A program made the position numbers and the translations under genes. Shown one piece after another: positions 1-6,714 of a stretch of DNA of 12,283 nucleotides. Below the pieces are notes generated by a model, which did not search any database, was not told the origin of the DNA, and saw only the letters and a list, made by a program, of their open reading frames with translations. How positions within the stretch are numbered: position 1 is the stretch's first letter; each line of letters opens with the position of its first letter. The DNA is from JAMCRM01 sp041685075 (GTDB lineage Bacteria > Acidobacteriota > Terriglobia > Bryobacterales > Bryobacteraceae): the NCBI GenBank assembly GCA_041685075.1, contig JAWLGN010000162.1:1-12283 (forward strand), read 5' to 3'.

Positions 1-1
1 C

Positions 2-331
2 CGCACCTGGGAGATCGCGCCCGCCGAGATCGCCTACCTGCTGGCGCGCTGGCGGAAGCCCGTAGTGGACGACGAGCCCGCGCGCAACGGCACGGCGCAA
101 TTTGGCGGACCGCGCGGCCGCACCTGGCCCACCGACCACATCATCCAGATCTACCGCGTCTGGCAGGCGGGAGGGTACATCACCTATCACCACGACATGT
201 TCCAGACCGGCGCCGGCTCGCCCTCGGTGCCTCCCTCCGGCATTCCCGACCCCGAGTTCAACCCCTACCACCGCGCCGTGCTCGAGTTCATCGCGCTCCA
301 GGAACGCTATGCCCCCGCCGTTGCGCCATAA
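2..331 (+). CDS. C-terminal part of a probable glycoside-hydrolase-like protein (5' end outside window)
   Basis: The reading frame is open from the left edge of the window and ends at TAA 329-331, giving 109 visible residues. The only early start-like codon (GTG at 65) lies inside continuous protein-like sequence, so the gene begins upstream of the window. The visible KPVVDDEP (residues 19-26), followed about 30 residues later by an aromatic/His-rich GGYITYHHDMFQ (57-68), resembles the last strands of TIM-barrel glycosidases of the DUF4038/apiosidase-like type, where a KPV-x-D-x-E strand is followed by a G-x-x-x-H segment. That match is from memory and is weak. E25 would be the candidate nucleophile. 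The next gene begins 7 bases after the stop, so the two are probably co-transcribed. This would fit an extracellular carbohydrate-degrading unit. The family call is tentative; the existence of the coding region is much surer. Confidence 0.6.
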   Translation, partial: RTWEIAPAEIAYLLARWRKPVVDDEPARNGTAQFGGPRGRTWPTDHIIQIYRVWQAGGYITYHHDMFQTGAGSPSVPPSGIPDPEFNPYHRAVLEFIALQERYAPAVAP

Positions 332-338
332 TCGACGG

Positions 339-1559
339 ATGACCCGACGCGAACTCCTCGCCGCTACAACCGCGGTCCTCGCCCCCGCCGCCCCGGCCGA
401 TCCGCCCCGCAGGGTGCCGGATTACGAACAGCCGCTCTTCGATCTCCACAAGGTCTCCCGCGCTCCGGTGAAGATCGCTTCCGTCGAACTGCTGCGCGGC
501 GGCTCCAACTACTTCGTCCGCACCACCTCCACCGGCGGCGCCGTGGGAATGGCCCGCACCAAGCAGGTTGCGGAGTTCATCCCCATCCTGCTGCGCCGCG
601 TGGCGCCGTTCTTCATCGGCAAGGACGCGCGCGACCTCGAAACCCTCATCGACCTCGTCTATACCGTCAACTCCAACTACAAGCTGGCGGGCCAGGCCTT
701 CTGGTGCCCGGTGGCCTACGTGGAGCAGAGCCTGCTCGACCTGCTGGGCAAGGTGGCCGGCAAGTCCGTGGGGGAACTGATGGGCGGTGCGCGGCGCAAG
801 CGCATCCCCGTCTACCTTTCCGGCTCCGGCCGCGAAACCACCGCCGAAGAGGAGGTGGAAGTCTACGTCCGCGGCGTCCAGGCCACCGGCGCGCGCGCCG
901 TGAAGTTCAAAATCGGCGGCCGCATGAGCCGCAACGCCGACGCTTATCCCGGCCGCACCCGCACCATGATGCCGCTGGCCCGCAAGCGCCTGGGCGACGC
1001 CGTCACGATCTACGCCGACGCCAACGGTTCCTACGACGCCCGCGCGGCTATCGAAATCGGCCGCATGCTCGAGGAGCTCAAGGTGGCCTTCTTCGAAGAG
1101 CCCTGCCCGTGGGAGGAGGTCGGCGAAACCCGTGCCGTGGCCGAAGCGCTCGACATCCTCGTCGCCGCCGGAGAGCAGGACTCCAGCCTCTGGAAATTCC
1201 AGTGGATGATCGAGACCGGCGTGATGGACATCGTGCAGCCGGATCTGAACTACAACGGCGGGCTCATCCGCGCGGCGCGCGTGGCGCGCATGGCGCGGCG
1301 CCGCGGCATCCCGATCGTCCCGCACAACACCCAAACCGACGCCGCGGCGCCCAACATGCTGCACTTCGCCTCCGCCATCCCCAACATCGGTCCCTACATG
1401 GAGTTTCCCTGGCGCAGGTCCACCAAGGCGGTATCCTGGTATGCTCCCCATTTCGTGGTGAAGGACGGGCACGTCGAAGTGCCCACGGGGCCCGGCCTGG
1501 GCATCCAGTACGACCCCGATTACGTGAAACAACTCGTGCAAGTGGAAGACAGCTTATGA
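339..1559 (+). CDS. Tat-exported enolase-superfamily enzyme, mandelate racemase/muconate-lactonizing type
   Basis: This 406-residue protein probably abstracts a proton alpha to a carboxylate, acting as an acid-sugar dehydratase or racemase with Mg2+; the substrate cannot be read from sequence. The start ATG 339 gives MTRRELLAATTAVLAPAAPA, a short twin-arginine signal (TRRELL), so export to the periplasm is likely. The N-terminal capping domain covers about residues 43-150 and the barrel about 155-385. Visible active-site residues are the KxK pair K189/K191, metal ligands D227 (YADANG), E253 or E254 (FFEEP) and E279 (AGEQ), the D302/H329 dyad (QPDLN and VPHN), and E355 (YMEF). This is the full mandelate-racemase-subgroup set. 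Members need no diffusible organic cofactor, which suits periplasmic work. The gene starts 7 bases after the upstream stop and overlaps the DUF1080 gene by ATGA, so it is in an operon. The ribosome binding site is weak. Family call secure, substrate unknown. Confidence 0.93.
   Translation: MTRRELLAATTAVLAPAAPADPPRRVPDYEQPLFDLHKVSRAPVKIASVELLRGGSNYFVRTTSTGGAVGMARTKQVAEFIPILLRRVAPFFIGKDARDLETLIDLVYTVNSNYKLAGQAFWCPVAYVEQSLLDLLGKVAGKSVGELMGGARRKRIPVYLSGSGRETTAEEEVEVYVRGVQATGARAVKFKIGGRMSRNADAYPGRTRTMMPLARKRLGDAVTIYADANGSYDARAAIEIGRMLEELKVAFFEEPCPWEEVGETRAVAEALDILVAAGEQDSSLWKFQWMIETGVMDIVQPDLNYNGGLIRAARVARMARRRGIPIVPHNTQTDAAAPNMLHFASAIPNIGPYMEFPWRRSTKAVSWYAPHFVVKDGHVEVPTGPGLGIQYDPDYVKQLVQVEDSL
1544..1548 (+). 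promoter_or_regulatory. Ribosome binding site of the DUF1080 gene
   Basis: GGAAG lies 7 bases before the ATG at 1556, inside the end of the upstream reading frame. It supports the start that overlaps the upstream stop as ATGA, and points to coupled translation. Confidence 0.5.
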
Positions 1560-2440
1560 AACGTCCCGCAATGCTCTACGCGGCGGTGGGCGTGGTGGCC
1601 GCAGGGGTGCTGGCCGCCGGCTACCTGGCTCTCAATCCTGGGAAGAAGAACCGCACCGCCCCAACCGGCTACACCGATACCCCCATGCTTCCCAACCAGC
1701 CCTGGCGCGTGCACGATATCGCCCGGCCGCACCCGCCCGTCGTGACCCCCGGTGCCGAACCCGGCCAGCCGCCTTCGGATGCCGTGGTCCTGTTCGACGG
1801 CACGAACTTGGACCAATGGACCACGCACAACGGAGCCGCCCCCGGCTGGAAGCTCGAGAACGGCTACGTGGAGGTCGTCGGCGGCGCGGGCGATCTCGTC
1901 AGCAAGGAAAAGTTCGGCGACTGCCAGATCCACGTCGAGTGGGCCGCGCCGGCCGAAATCGACGGCACCAGCCAGTGGCGCGGCAACAGCGGCATCATCA
2001 TCATGAGCCGTTACGAGATCCAGGTGCTGGACTCCTGGCAGAACCCCACCTACGCCGACGGCCAGGCCGGAGCCATCTACGGGCAGTTTCCGCCGCTGGT
2101 GAATCCGGCGCGCCGGCCCGGCGAGTGGCAGAGCTTCGACATCGTCTTCGAAGCTCCTCATTTCGAGAGCGATCGCCTGGTGCGCCCCGCCCGCGCCACC
2201 GTTTTCTATAACGGCGTCCTGGTGCACCATCGCCAGGAGTTCATCGGGCGCATGGCGCACCGCGTGGTGGGCACCTATGCGCCGCACGGCCCCGAAGAGC
2301 CGCTGGCTCTGCAGGACCACGACGTGCCGGTGCGCTATCGCAACATCTGGGTGCGCCGCCTCCAGGGCTACGACGGCGCGCCGGCGCTTACTTCAGCTTC
2401 GCCAGGCGATTCTCCACTTCGCAGCGGAACCGGTCGATAA
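1556..2440 (+). CDS. DUF1080 / 3-keto-disaccharide hydrolase family protein, membrane-anchored
   Basis: The product has 294 residues. Residues 5-26 are a hydrophobic segment after MKR, with no lipobox cysteine, so it is either an uncleaved anchor or a signal peptide; the body should be outside the cytoplasm. A proline-rich linker (about 40-75) leads into the jelly-roll DUF1080 domain, about 78-269. Its signatures are LFDGTNLDQW (79-88), GNSGIII (143-149), YEIQVLDSW (153-161), GAIYGQFPPLVN (172-183), and the closing LQDHDVPVRYRNIWVRRL (252-269). The family acts on oxidised (3-keto) disaccharides or glycosides; the exact substrate here is unknown. The start is fixed by the ATGA overlap with the enolase-superfamily gene and a GGAAG at 1544-1548. 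The last 25 or so residues lie beyond the domain, and most are encoded antisense to the end of the PIG-L gene. The tail is low in conserved features and may result from loss of an earlier stop. Confidence 0.92.
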   Translation: MKRPAMLYAAVGVVAAGVLAAGYLALNPGKKNRTAPTGYTDTPMLPNQPWRVHDIARPHPPVVTPGAEPGQPPSDAVVLFDGTNLDQWTTHNGAAPGWKLENGYVEVVGGAGDLVSKEKFGDCQIHVEWAAPAEIDGTSQWRGNSGIIIMSRYEIQVLDSWQNPTYADGQAGAIYGQFPPLVNPARRPGEWQSFDIVFEAPHFESDRLVRPARATVFYNGVLVHHRQEFIGRMAHRVVGTYAPHGPEEPLALQDHDVPVRYRNIWVRRLQGYDGAPALTSASPGDSPLRSGTGR

Positions 2441-3236
2441 AGCCCAGCACGTACTGCTCTACGGGAATGGTGGCGTCCGCGATGAGCGGGGTCAGGTCCA
2501 TGGCGAAGTTGAGGGCGGTCTCCACGTCCGTGGCGTGGGAGGCGTAATAGGTGGCGTGCGCCAGGCGCCGCCCGGCGGTCGCCAGGTCGTAGCGCTTGCC
2601 CCCGGTCACCTGGGAATCGAAGACCCCCACCAGCGAGGCGGCGATGTTGCTGCGCGCCGAAACCGGCAGCGCCTGCTTGTCCTCGTCCTGAAGCCAGTCC
2701 AGGTCGCGCCATACCTCGCAGCCGTAGACTCTCTCCGGGCGGAACTCGCCCGCCACCTCGCGCAGCGCCGCGATGGCCCGCAGTGCCACCGCCACGTGCG
2801 TGTCGTGCTTATCGGCCAGGTTGTGCAGGTAGACCACCCGGGGGCGCGCCGCCCGCAGCACCGCCACCAGGTCCTCCCTCAGCGCCGGCTGTTTGGCGTC
2901 CTTCACCTGGGAGCTGGTGTAGTTGAGCTGGAGCTGGCAGGCGTACTCCCCTACATAGGCGGCCTTGCGCTGCTCGCGCCGCCGCACCTGCTGCATCTCT
3001 TCGTCGGTAAACCGCTCATAAATGCCCGACCGCGCGCTGCCCGCGCCGTTGGTGGCTACTACTCCTGTGAACCACTGATCGTCGCGCCCGAAGCACTCCG
3101 CAATCCCGTGATAGGCCATGATCTCGAGATCGTCCTGGTGCGCGCCGATGGCCATGTGGGTGGTTCGCGCGAGGGCCTTGTCCAGGGGCAGGCCGTCGGG
3201 CACGAAAGCATCGGCATCCGGATTGTGAAATTGCAT
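2388..3236 (-). CDS. PIG-L (LmbE-like) zinc-dependent deacetylase
   Basis: This 282-residue cytoplasmic protein belongs to the PIG-L family, which removes acetyl groups from N-acetylglucosamine-type sugars, as in mycothiol, bacillithiol, GPI and antibiotic precursors. The metal motif is GAHQDDLE (31-38): H33 and D36 are the expected zinc ligands and D35 the expected general base. The usual HPDDE is altered to HQDD-L-E. The distal ligand motif is HNLADKHDTH (138-147), with H147 as third ligand. There is no signal peptide. The ATG at 3236 is preceded by a clear AGGAG, 10 bases after the ROK-like gene stop, so the two form an operon, and a linked role in amino-sugar or N-acyl glycoside metabolism is inferred. 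The 3' end overlaps the convergent DUF1080 gene by 53 bases. The family is secure; the substrate is not known. Confidence 0.92.
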   Translation of the reverse strand: MQFHNPDADAFVPDGLPLDKALARTTHMAIGAHQDDLEIMAYHGIAECFGRDDQWFTGVVATNGAGSARSGIYERFTDEEMQQVRRREQRKAAYVGEYACQLQLNYTSSQVKDAKQPALREDLVAVLRAARPRVVYLHNLADKHDTHVAVALRAIAALREVAGEFRPERVYGCEVWRDLDWLQDEDKQALPVSARSNIAASLVGVFDSQVTGGKRYDLATAGRRLAHATYYASHATDVETALNFAMDLTPLIADATIPVEQYVLGFIDRFRCEVENRLAKLK

Positions 3237-3241
3237 CTTTG

Positions 3242-3246
3242 CTCCT
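3242..3246 (-). promoter_or_regulatory. Ribosome binding site of the PIG-L gene
   Basis: AGGAG on the minus strand lies 5 bases before the ATG of the PIG-L gene and directly follows the TAG stop (3247-3249) of the ROK-like gene. It fixes the start and suggests that ribosomes ending the first gene can reinitiate on the second. Confidence 0.8.
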
Positions 3247-4647
3247 CTACCCTGCCAGGCTCGGCAGGCTGGCGGCGGCCACTGCCTGGCCGTGCCGCTT
3301 CTCTTTCTCTCCCGGTGTGTGCACCCGGATGCAGTCGGCCAGTTCGGGGAACTCCGCCCGCATCACGTCGGCCGCAACCGACAGGATCAGGTCCCCGCCC
3401 GCGCCGGTCATCACCCGGCCCAGCACCAGCAGGTTGCGGATTTCGTAGAAGTCCGCATAGTGGGCCATGGTGTAGCCGAGGTACACCCCTATGGTTTCGT
3501 AGATCTTGCGCGCGCGCTCGTCGCCGGCGGCCATCAGCCGCTGCACTTCCACCAGCCGCGAGGGGAGCGGCATATCCGGGGGCAGTTCGATCCCCGCCGC
3601 CGGCAGCAGCCGCCCCACCGCCTGCTGGGAGAAGTACTGCACGCCCACGCCTTCATCGCCGGACCACTCGTCCACCGGCGCCCCCACCCGGTAGTCCACC
3701 GGGACGAAGGCCAGTTCGTTGAGCCAGCCGGTGATGTTGCCCTGCGGCGTGACGTAGCCGGCCGCCAGGCTGCTCCCGAAGGCCACCCCCAGCACGGCGT
3801 TGTCCTTCAGCGCCATGGATCCCGCCAGCGCCGTCACTTCGCCGTCGTTCACCACCTCGAAGGGCACCTTCCACTCCGCCGCCAGCTCGAAGAACAGCCG
3901 CCGCACGCGCCGGTCGAACAGCTCCGGCGGCACACCGCGGAACAGCGACGCCACCCGCACCTCGTTGTTCACGTAGACGCCCGCGGCGCTCCCCCCGATG
4001 GCGTCCACCCGCGGCAGCTTGGCCGCCGCGCGCTTCAGCGAATCGTTGATGCCGTCGTAGTGGTACTGCGGGTCCGCCTGCCGGCTGGGGTCCCAGGGGA
4101 CCTCCTCGCTGAACACCACCTCGCCGTCGACCACCGCCGCCGCCTTGCGGTCGCTGGCGCCCAGATCGAAGCCGATCCGGCAACCATCCAGGTGCCGTCC
4201 CTGCGGGGCCGCCGTCTCCTTTTCCTCCGGCACGCAGCCCGGCGCCCCCTGCTCGATCGCCATGGGCTGGCCGTAGACCCGTTCGCCCATGAAATGGTAA
4301 TCGAAGGCCCGCGCCCCGGAAGGCGAATAGATGCCCTGGAGGTACCGCGTGATCCGCGCATCCCCCGCGATGGTGACCTTGTAGCCGCCCTTCTGCCACA
4401 GGAGGAACTTCAGGATCCGCTCGACATAGCGCTCGTTGAGCGCCGCCTGCGGGCCCTCGTGCGGCAGTACCTCGGTTGAGAAGACGGAAACGGAGCCGTC
4501 TTTGCGTTCGAGCGCCACGCTCAACGGCTGTGGGTTGCCGCTCTCCCGGACCAGCCTCCGGAAAGCCTTGTTCCACAGCGCCGCGGGGACAAAACCCGGG
4601 TCCAGCACCGGGCAGAACTTCGGGGATATACTGATCGCTTCGGCCAT
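3247..4647 (-). CDS. ROK-like protein (hexokinase/actin ATPase fold) with extra N-terminal domain
   Basis: The product has 466 residues, against about 300-400 for typical ROK kinases and repressors. The C-terminal part, about 155-460, has the sugar-kinase fold: phosphate-1 loop GFDLGAS (159-165), VNDGE (266-270) with the expected catalytic base D268, a phosphate-2-like GVAFGSSLAAGYV (287-299), and an adenosine loop LGRVMTGAGGDL (409-420). The ROK zinc motif (CxCGxxGC) is absent; its place holds DEWSGDEGVGV (326-336), so it is a divergent member. Residues 1-155 match no domain I recognise and show no helix-turn-helix, so a repressor role is not indicated. Likely activity is ATP-dependent phosphorylation of a sugar or amino sugar, perhaps the product or precursor of the adjacent PIG-L deacetylase. 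I chose ATG 4647; ATG 4671 is an alternative. No clear ribosome binding site is visible. Longer starts would run into the divergent nitrilase gene. Confidence 0.85.
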   Translation of the reverse strand: MAEAISISPKFCPVLDPGFVPAALWNKAFRRLVRESGNPQPLSVALERKDGSVSVFSTEVLPHEGPQAALNERYVERILKFLLWQKGGYKVTIAGDARITRYLQGIYSPSGARAFDYHFMGERVYGQPMAIEQGAPGCVPEEKETAAPQGRHLDGCRIGFDLGASDRKAAAVVDGEVVFSEEVPWDPSRQADPQYHYDGINDSLKRAAAKLPRVDAIGGSAAGVYVNNEVRVASLFRGVPPELFDRRVRRLFFELAAEWKVPFEVVNDGEVTALAGSMALKDNAVLGVAFGSSLAAGYVTPQGNITGWLNELAFVPVDYRVGAPVDEWSGDEGVGVQYFSQQAVGRLLPAAGIELPPDMPLPSRLVEVQRLMAAGDERARKIYETIGVYLGYTMAHYADFYEIRNLLVLGRVMTGAGGDLILSVAADVMRAEFPELADCIRVHTPGEKEKRHGQAVAAASLPSLAG

Positions 4648-4717
4648 TGTTATTCGCACTAGTTGTAACATAAACGCCGTGGCGCCGCACAGGCGGCCTC
4701 GCGGACCCATTTTCACC
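4648..4717. promoter_or_regulatory. Divergent promoter region between ROK-like and nitrilase genes
   Basis: This 70-base spacer separates two divergent starts, so both promoters must lie in it or just inside the genes. Its left part (4648-4675) is clearly AT-richer than the surroundings and holds TGTTA (4648-4652) and TAACA (4666-4670) as 5-base inverted arms around the palindrome ACTAGT (4658-4663). I see no convincing -35/-10 pair and no Shine-Dalgarno for either gene. The arms are short enough to be chance. Confidence 0.4.
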
Positions 4718-5578
4718 ATGACACCCAACACCTTGCAGGTATCCTGCGTGCAGATGCACTGGGCGCGTTCGCTCGAAGCGAACCTCGCCACCACCTTGCG
4801 CTATATCGAAGCGGCCGCCGCCTGCGGCAGCCGCGTGGTGCTCTTCCCCGAAGCCAGCCTCACCGGCTACTACTTCCCCGACGTCGTCGCGCTCGATCCC
4901 GCGCGCGTCCGCGAGGCGCTCGACGAAACCCGCCGCGCCGCCGCCGCGCACAACCTCTGGGTCATCGCCGGCAGTATCCGCAGAACCCCGGACCGTTACC
5001 TGAACCTGGCCCACGTCATCGCGCCCGACGGCTGCATCACCCACGAATACGCCAAGGTTCACATGGCGGGCCGCGACGAGCAGCGTTACTGCCGGGGCGG
5101 CGATGCGCTCTCGCTGTTTTCCATCGACGGCATCCTGGCGACTCTCGTGATCTGCCGCGACGGCCGCCACCCCGAACTCTACCGCATCCCCGCCATGGCC
5201 GGCGCCCAGATCCTCTTCCATCCCTCCTGCAGCTCGGATGAAATCGAGGCCGTCTGCTGGAAGCGCACCGCCGGCCGGGCCCAGCAGCCGGTGGGTCCCA
5301 ACTCCCGCATCTTCCACTGCGTGGCCAACACCGTGGGCCAGTCGCCCGACGGCAAGCAGACCTCCAGCGGGTGGTCCTTCATCCGGGAACCCGGCGGCAT
5401 TCCGCTCGCCGAAGCGGGCTTCTACCAGGAGGAGATGATCACCGCCGTGCTGGATCTTTCCCGCGCGGATCGCTCCTACGTGCTGGACAGCATGCGCAAC
5501 CCGCCCTTCCTGAGCAAGTATTGGGAAAAAATGATCGAGGAGATGAAGAACCGCCCCGGCCCCCAGGGCTACGAGTAA
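4718..5578 (+). CDS. Carbon-nitrogen hydrolase (nitrilase superfamily)
   Basis: This 286-residue cytoplasmic protein has the standard length for a single-domain nitrilase-superfamily amidase, which cleaves non-peptide C-N bonds (amides, N-carbamoyl compounds) by a thioester route. The catalytic triad is visible: E45 in LFPEASLTGY (42-51), K113 in YAKVHM (111-116), and nucleophile C146 in VICRDGRHPEL (144-154). The opening LQVSCVQM (6-13) is the typical first strand. The tail, rich in Lys/Glu and ending at TAA 5576-5578, has a basic helix WEKMIEEMKNR. ATG 4718 is the only good start; no Shine-Dalgarno is visible, and upstream in-frame sequence is antisense to the ROK-like gene. It stands alone on its strand, so context does not reveal the substrate. 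It could be an omega-amidase-like, N-carbamoyl-amino-acid or other amidase; the subfamily is not resolved. Confidence 0.92.
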   Translation: MTPNTLQVSCVQMHWARSLEANLATTLRYIEAAAACGSRVVLFPEASLTGYYFPDVVALDPARVREALDETRRAAAAHNLWVIAGSIRRTPDRYLNLAHVIAPDGCITHEYAKVHMAGRDEQRYCRGGDALSLFSIDGILATLVICRDGRHPELYRIPAMAGAQILFHPSCSSDEIEAVCWKRTAGRAQQPVGPNSRIFHCVANTVGQSPDGKQTSSGWSFIREPGGIPLAEAGFYQEEMITAVLDLSRADRSYVLDSMRNPPFLSKYWEKMIEEMKNRPGPQGYE

Positions 5579-5610
5579 CCGGCCATCGTGGGCGGGCTTT
5601 AGGTGGCCGG
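5579..5610. terminator. Possible bidirectional terminator (GC inverted repeat)
   Basis: CCGGCCA (5579-5585) and TGGCCGG (5604-5610) form a perfect 7-base stem around an 18-base loop, immediately after the nitrilase stop and across the stop of the convergent MBL-fold gene. The location between convergent genes suits a two-way terminator. There is no U-tract on either side, the loop is long, and such short GC repeats are common in this DNA, so confidence is low. Confidence 0.35.
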
Positions 5611-6570
5611 CAGTTCCGCGGCGCTTTCCCGGATGCCTTCGTCTTCCATGCTGAAGCGGAAGATCTGGCCATGCCGCAGGTAGCGCACCCGGTCCGCCAG
5701 GCCGGCGCGTTCGACCTCCCGCTGGAAGTCCTCGAGCGGCGAGGTGAACACGTCGTAGTCGTTATAGTGGATGGGGATGGCGAGCTGCGGCGCCACCAGT
5801 TCGAGCGCCCGCACCCCCTGTTTCGCGTCCATGGTGAGCAGCACCCCAAGCAGCCGCGTGCCGCCCAGGTGCAGCAGCGCCAAATCGATCTCGGGATAGC
5901 GCCGCGGGATCTCTTCGAGGTCTTCGTACACCAGGGTATCGCCGCTGATGTAGAGCCGCAGGTCGGGCGGCTCGCCCTCGCGGCTGAACTCCAGCATGCT
6001 CCCCATCACCGGCGGCAGCAGCGCCGAGAGCAGCATGGGGCCGTGCCTCGCGGGCATGGCCGTGATGCGCACCCGCGAGCCGTTCTTCCGCACCTCCATG
6101 GACTGCCAGGTATCCAGGGGGCTGGCGGCCCGGAAGCCCATCTCGCGGAGCGCCCGCGCCGCCTCCGGTGGCGTCACGATGGGGGTGCTGCGGTCCAGTC
6201 GCCGCGCCACCAGCCGGTCGAAATGATCCTCGTGCAGGTGCGAGAGCAGCACGAAGTCGAACTCCGGCAGCAGCGCGAAGCCGATCGAAGGTTCCGTCAG
6301 CCGCCGGGAGGTCATCCCGTACCCCAGGTGCACCTGCTCGCCGCGGTGCAGGAAGTTGGGATCGGTCAGGATGGTGAACCCGCCGTACCGGATGAGCGTG
6401 GTGGCGGTGCCGATGAACTCCACCGACCCCGGGCCGCGAAGCGTTTCTCCCTTGCCCGGCAGCAGCAGTTCCGCCACCCGTTCCACGGGGTGCCTTTGCC
6501 GGCGCGCCAGCACCAGCGCACCCAGCGCCGCCCCCGTTACCGTCAGCCCCACCCATCGCGATGCCTTCAT
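5599..6570 (-). CDS. Membrane-anchored metallo-beta-lactamase-fold hydrolase (UlaG / NAPE-PLD-like)
   Basis: The product has 323 residues. After MKASRW, residues 7-22 are hydrophobic and followed by RRQRH, giving an N-terminal signal-anchor whose positive charges lie mainly after it; topology is therefore uncertain. The catalytic domain, about 48-305, starts with SVEFIGTATTLIRYGG and TDPNF (D70) and carries the complete binuclear metal set: HLHEDH (111-116, ligands H111, H113, D115, H116), H176 (ARHGP), D211 (ISGDT) and H268 (PIHYND). This pattern fits the UlaG-like / Zn-dependent hydrolase group that includes bacterial NAPE-PLD-like phosphodiesterases. The likely reaction is phosphodiester or lactone hydrolysis, substrate unknown; the anchor may favour a lipid substrate, but that is inference. 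It converges on the nitrilase gene with a 20-base gap and diverges from the SDR gene. No strong ribosome binding site lies before ATG 6570. Confidence 0.9.
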   Translation of the reverse strand: MKASRWVGLTVTGAALGALVLARRQRHPVERVAELLLPGKGETLRGPGSVEFIGTATTLIRYGGFTILTDPNFLHRGEQVHLGYGMTSRRLTEPSIGFALLPEFDFVLLSHLHEDHFDRLVARRLDRSTPIVTPPEAARALREMGFRAASPLDTWQSMEVRKNGSRVRITAMPARHGPMLLSALLPPVMGSMLEFSREGEPPDLRLYISGDTLVYEDLEEIPRRYPEIDLALLHLGGTRLLGVLLTMDAKQGVRALELVAPQLAIPIHYNDYDVFTSPLEDFQREVERAGLADRVRYLRHGQIFRFSMEDEGIRESAAELPAT

Positions 6571-6714
6571 ACGCCGAGTCTAGCGCCCGCCCCGCGCACC
6601 GGACTGTGGCTTTCTGCGCACCGCCGCCCCGCGCCTGCGGGCATCCGCACATTCGCCCGTTGGCCCGTCCGCGGCCGGACTGTTACGTTGAGTGGAACGG
6701 CACGGAGGGCGCCT
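6571..6714. promoter_or_regulatory. Divergent intergenic region, MBL-fold hydrolase / SDR
   Basis: This 144-base spacer between two divergent starts must hold promoters for both. The only sigma-70-like pair I could pick for the SDR gene is TTGGCC (6660-6665) and TACGTT (6684-6689) with 18 bases between, a poor match. I saw no strong repeat or small gene. The right end carries the ribosome binding site listed separately. Confidence 0.35.
6704..6709 (+). promoter_or_regulatory. Ribosome binding site of the SDR gene
   Basis: GGAGGG lies 5 bases before ATG 6715. It decides the start: the open frame continues far upstream, but that part is antisense to the MBL-fold gene. Confidence 0.8.

Noticed and set aside
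288..1541. Minus-strand open frame of 417 codons
   Set aside because: Antisense to the enolase-superfamily gene; rich in Gly/His/Ala/Val with no motif.
2277..3722. Plus-strand open frame of 481 codons
   Set aside because: It is antisense to the PIG-L and ROK-like genes, which have clear family motifs; the translation is low-complexity Arg/Pro/Ala, typical of shadow frames in GC-rich DNA.
4436..4717. Upstream extension of the nitrilase gene
   Set aside because: Antisense to the ROK-like gene; the family's first beta strand begins a few residues after ATG 4718.
4648..4794. Upstream extension of the ROK-like gene
   Set aside because: It would run through the nitrilase start on the other strand, and the added residues look unlike protein-coding sequence.
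3653..5317. Minus-strand open frame of 554 codons
   Set aside because: It crosses the ROK-like gene in another frame and the nitrilase gene antisense; glycine/arginine-rich with no domain.
5371..6714. Long N-terminal extension of the SDR gene
   Set aside because: The extension is antisense to the MBL-fold hydrolase; GGAGGG before ATG 6715 and the start of the Rossmann fold fix the true start.
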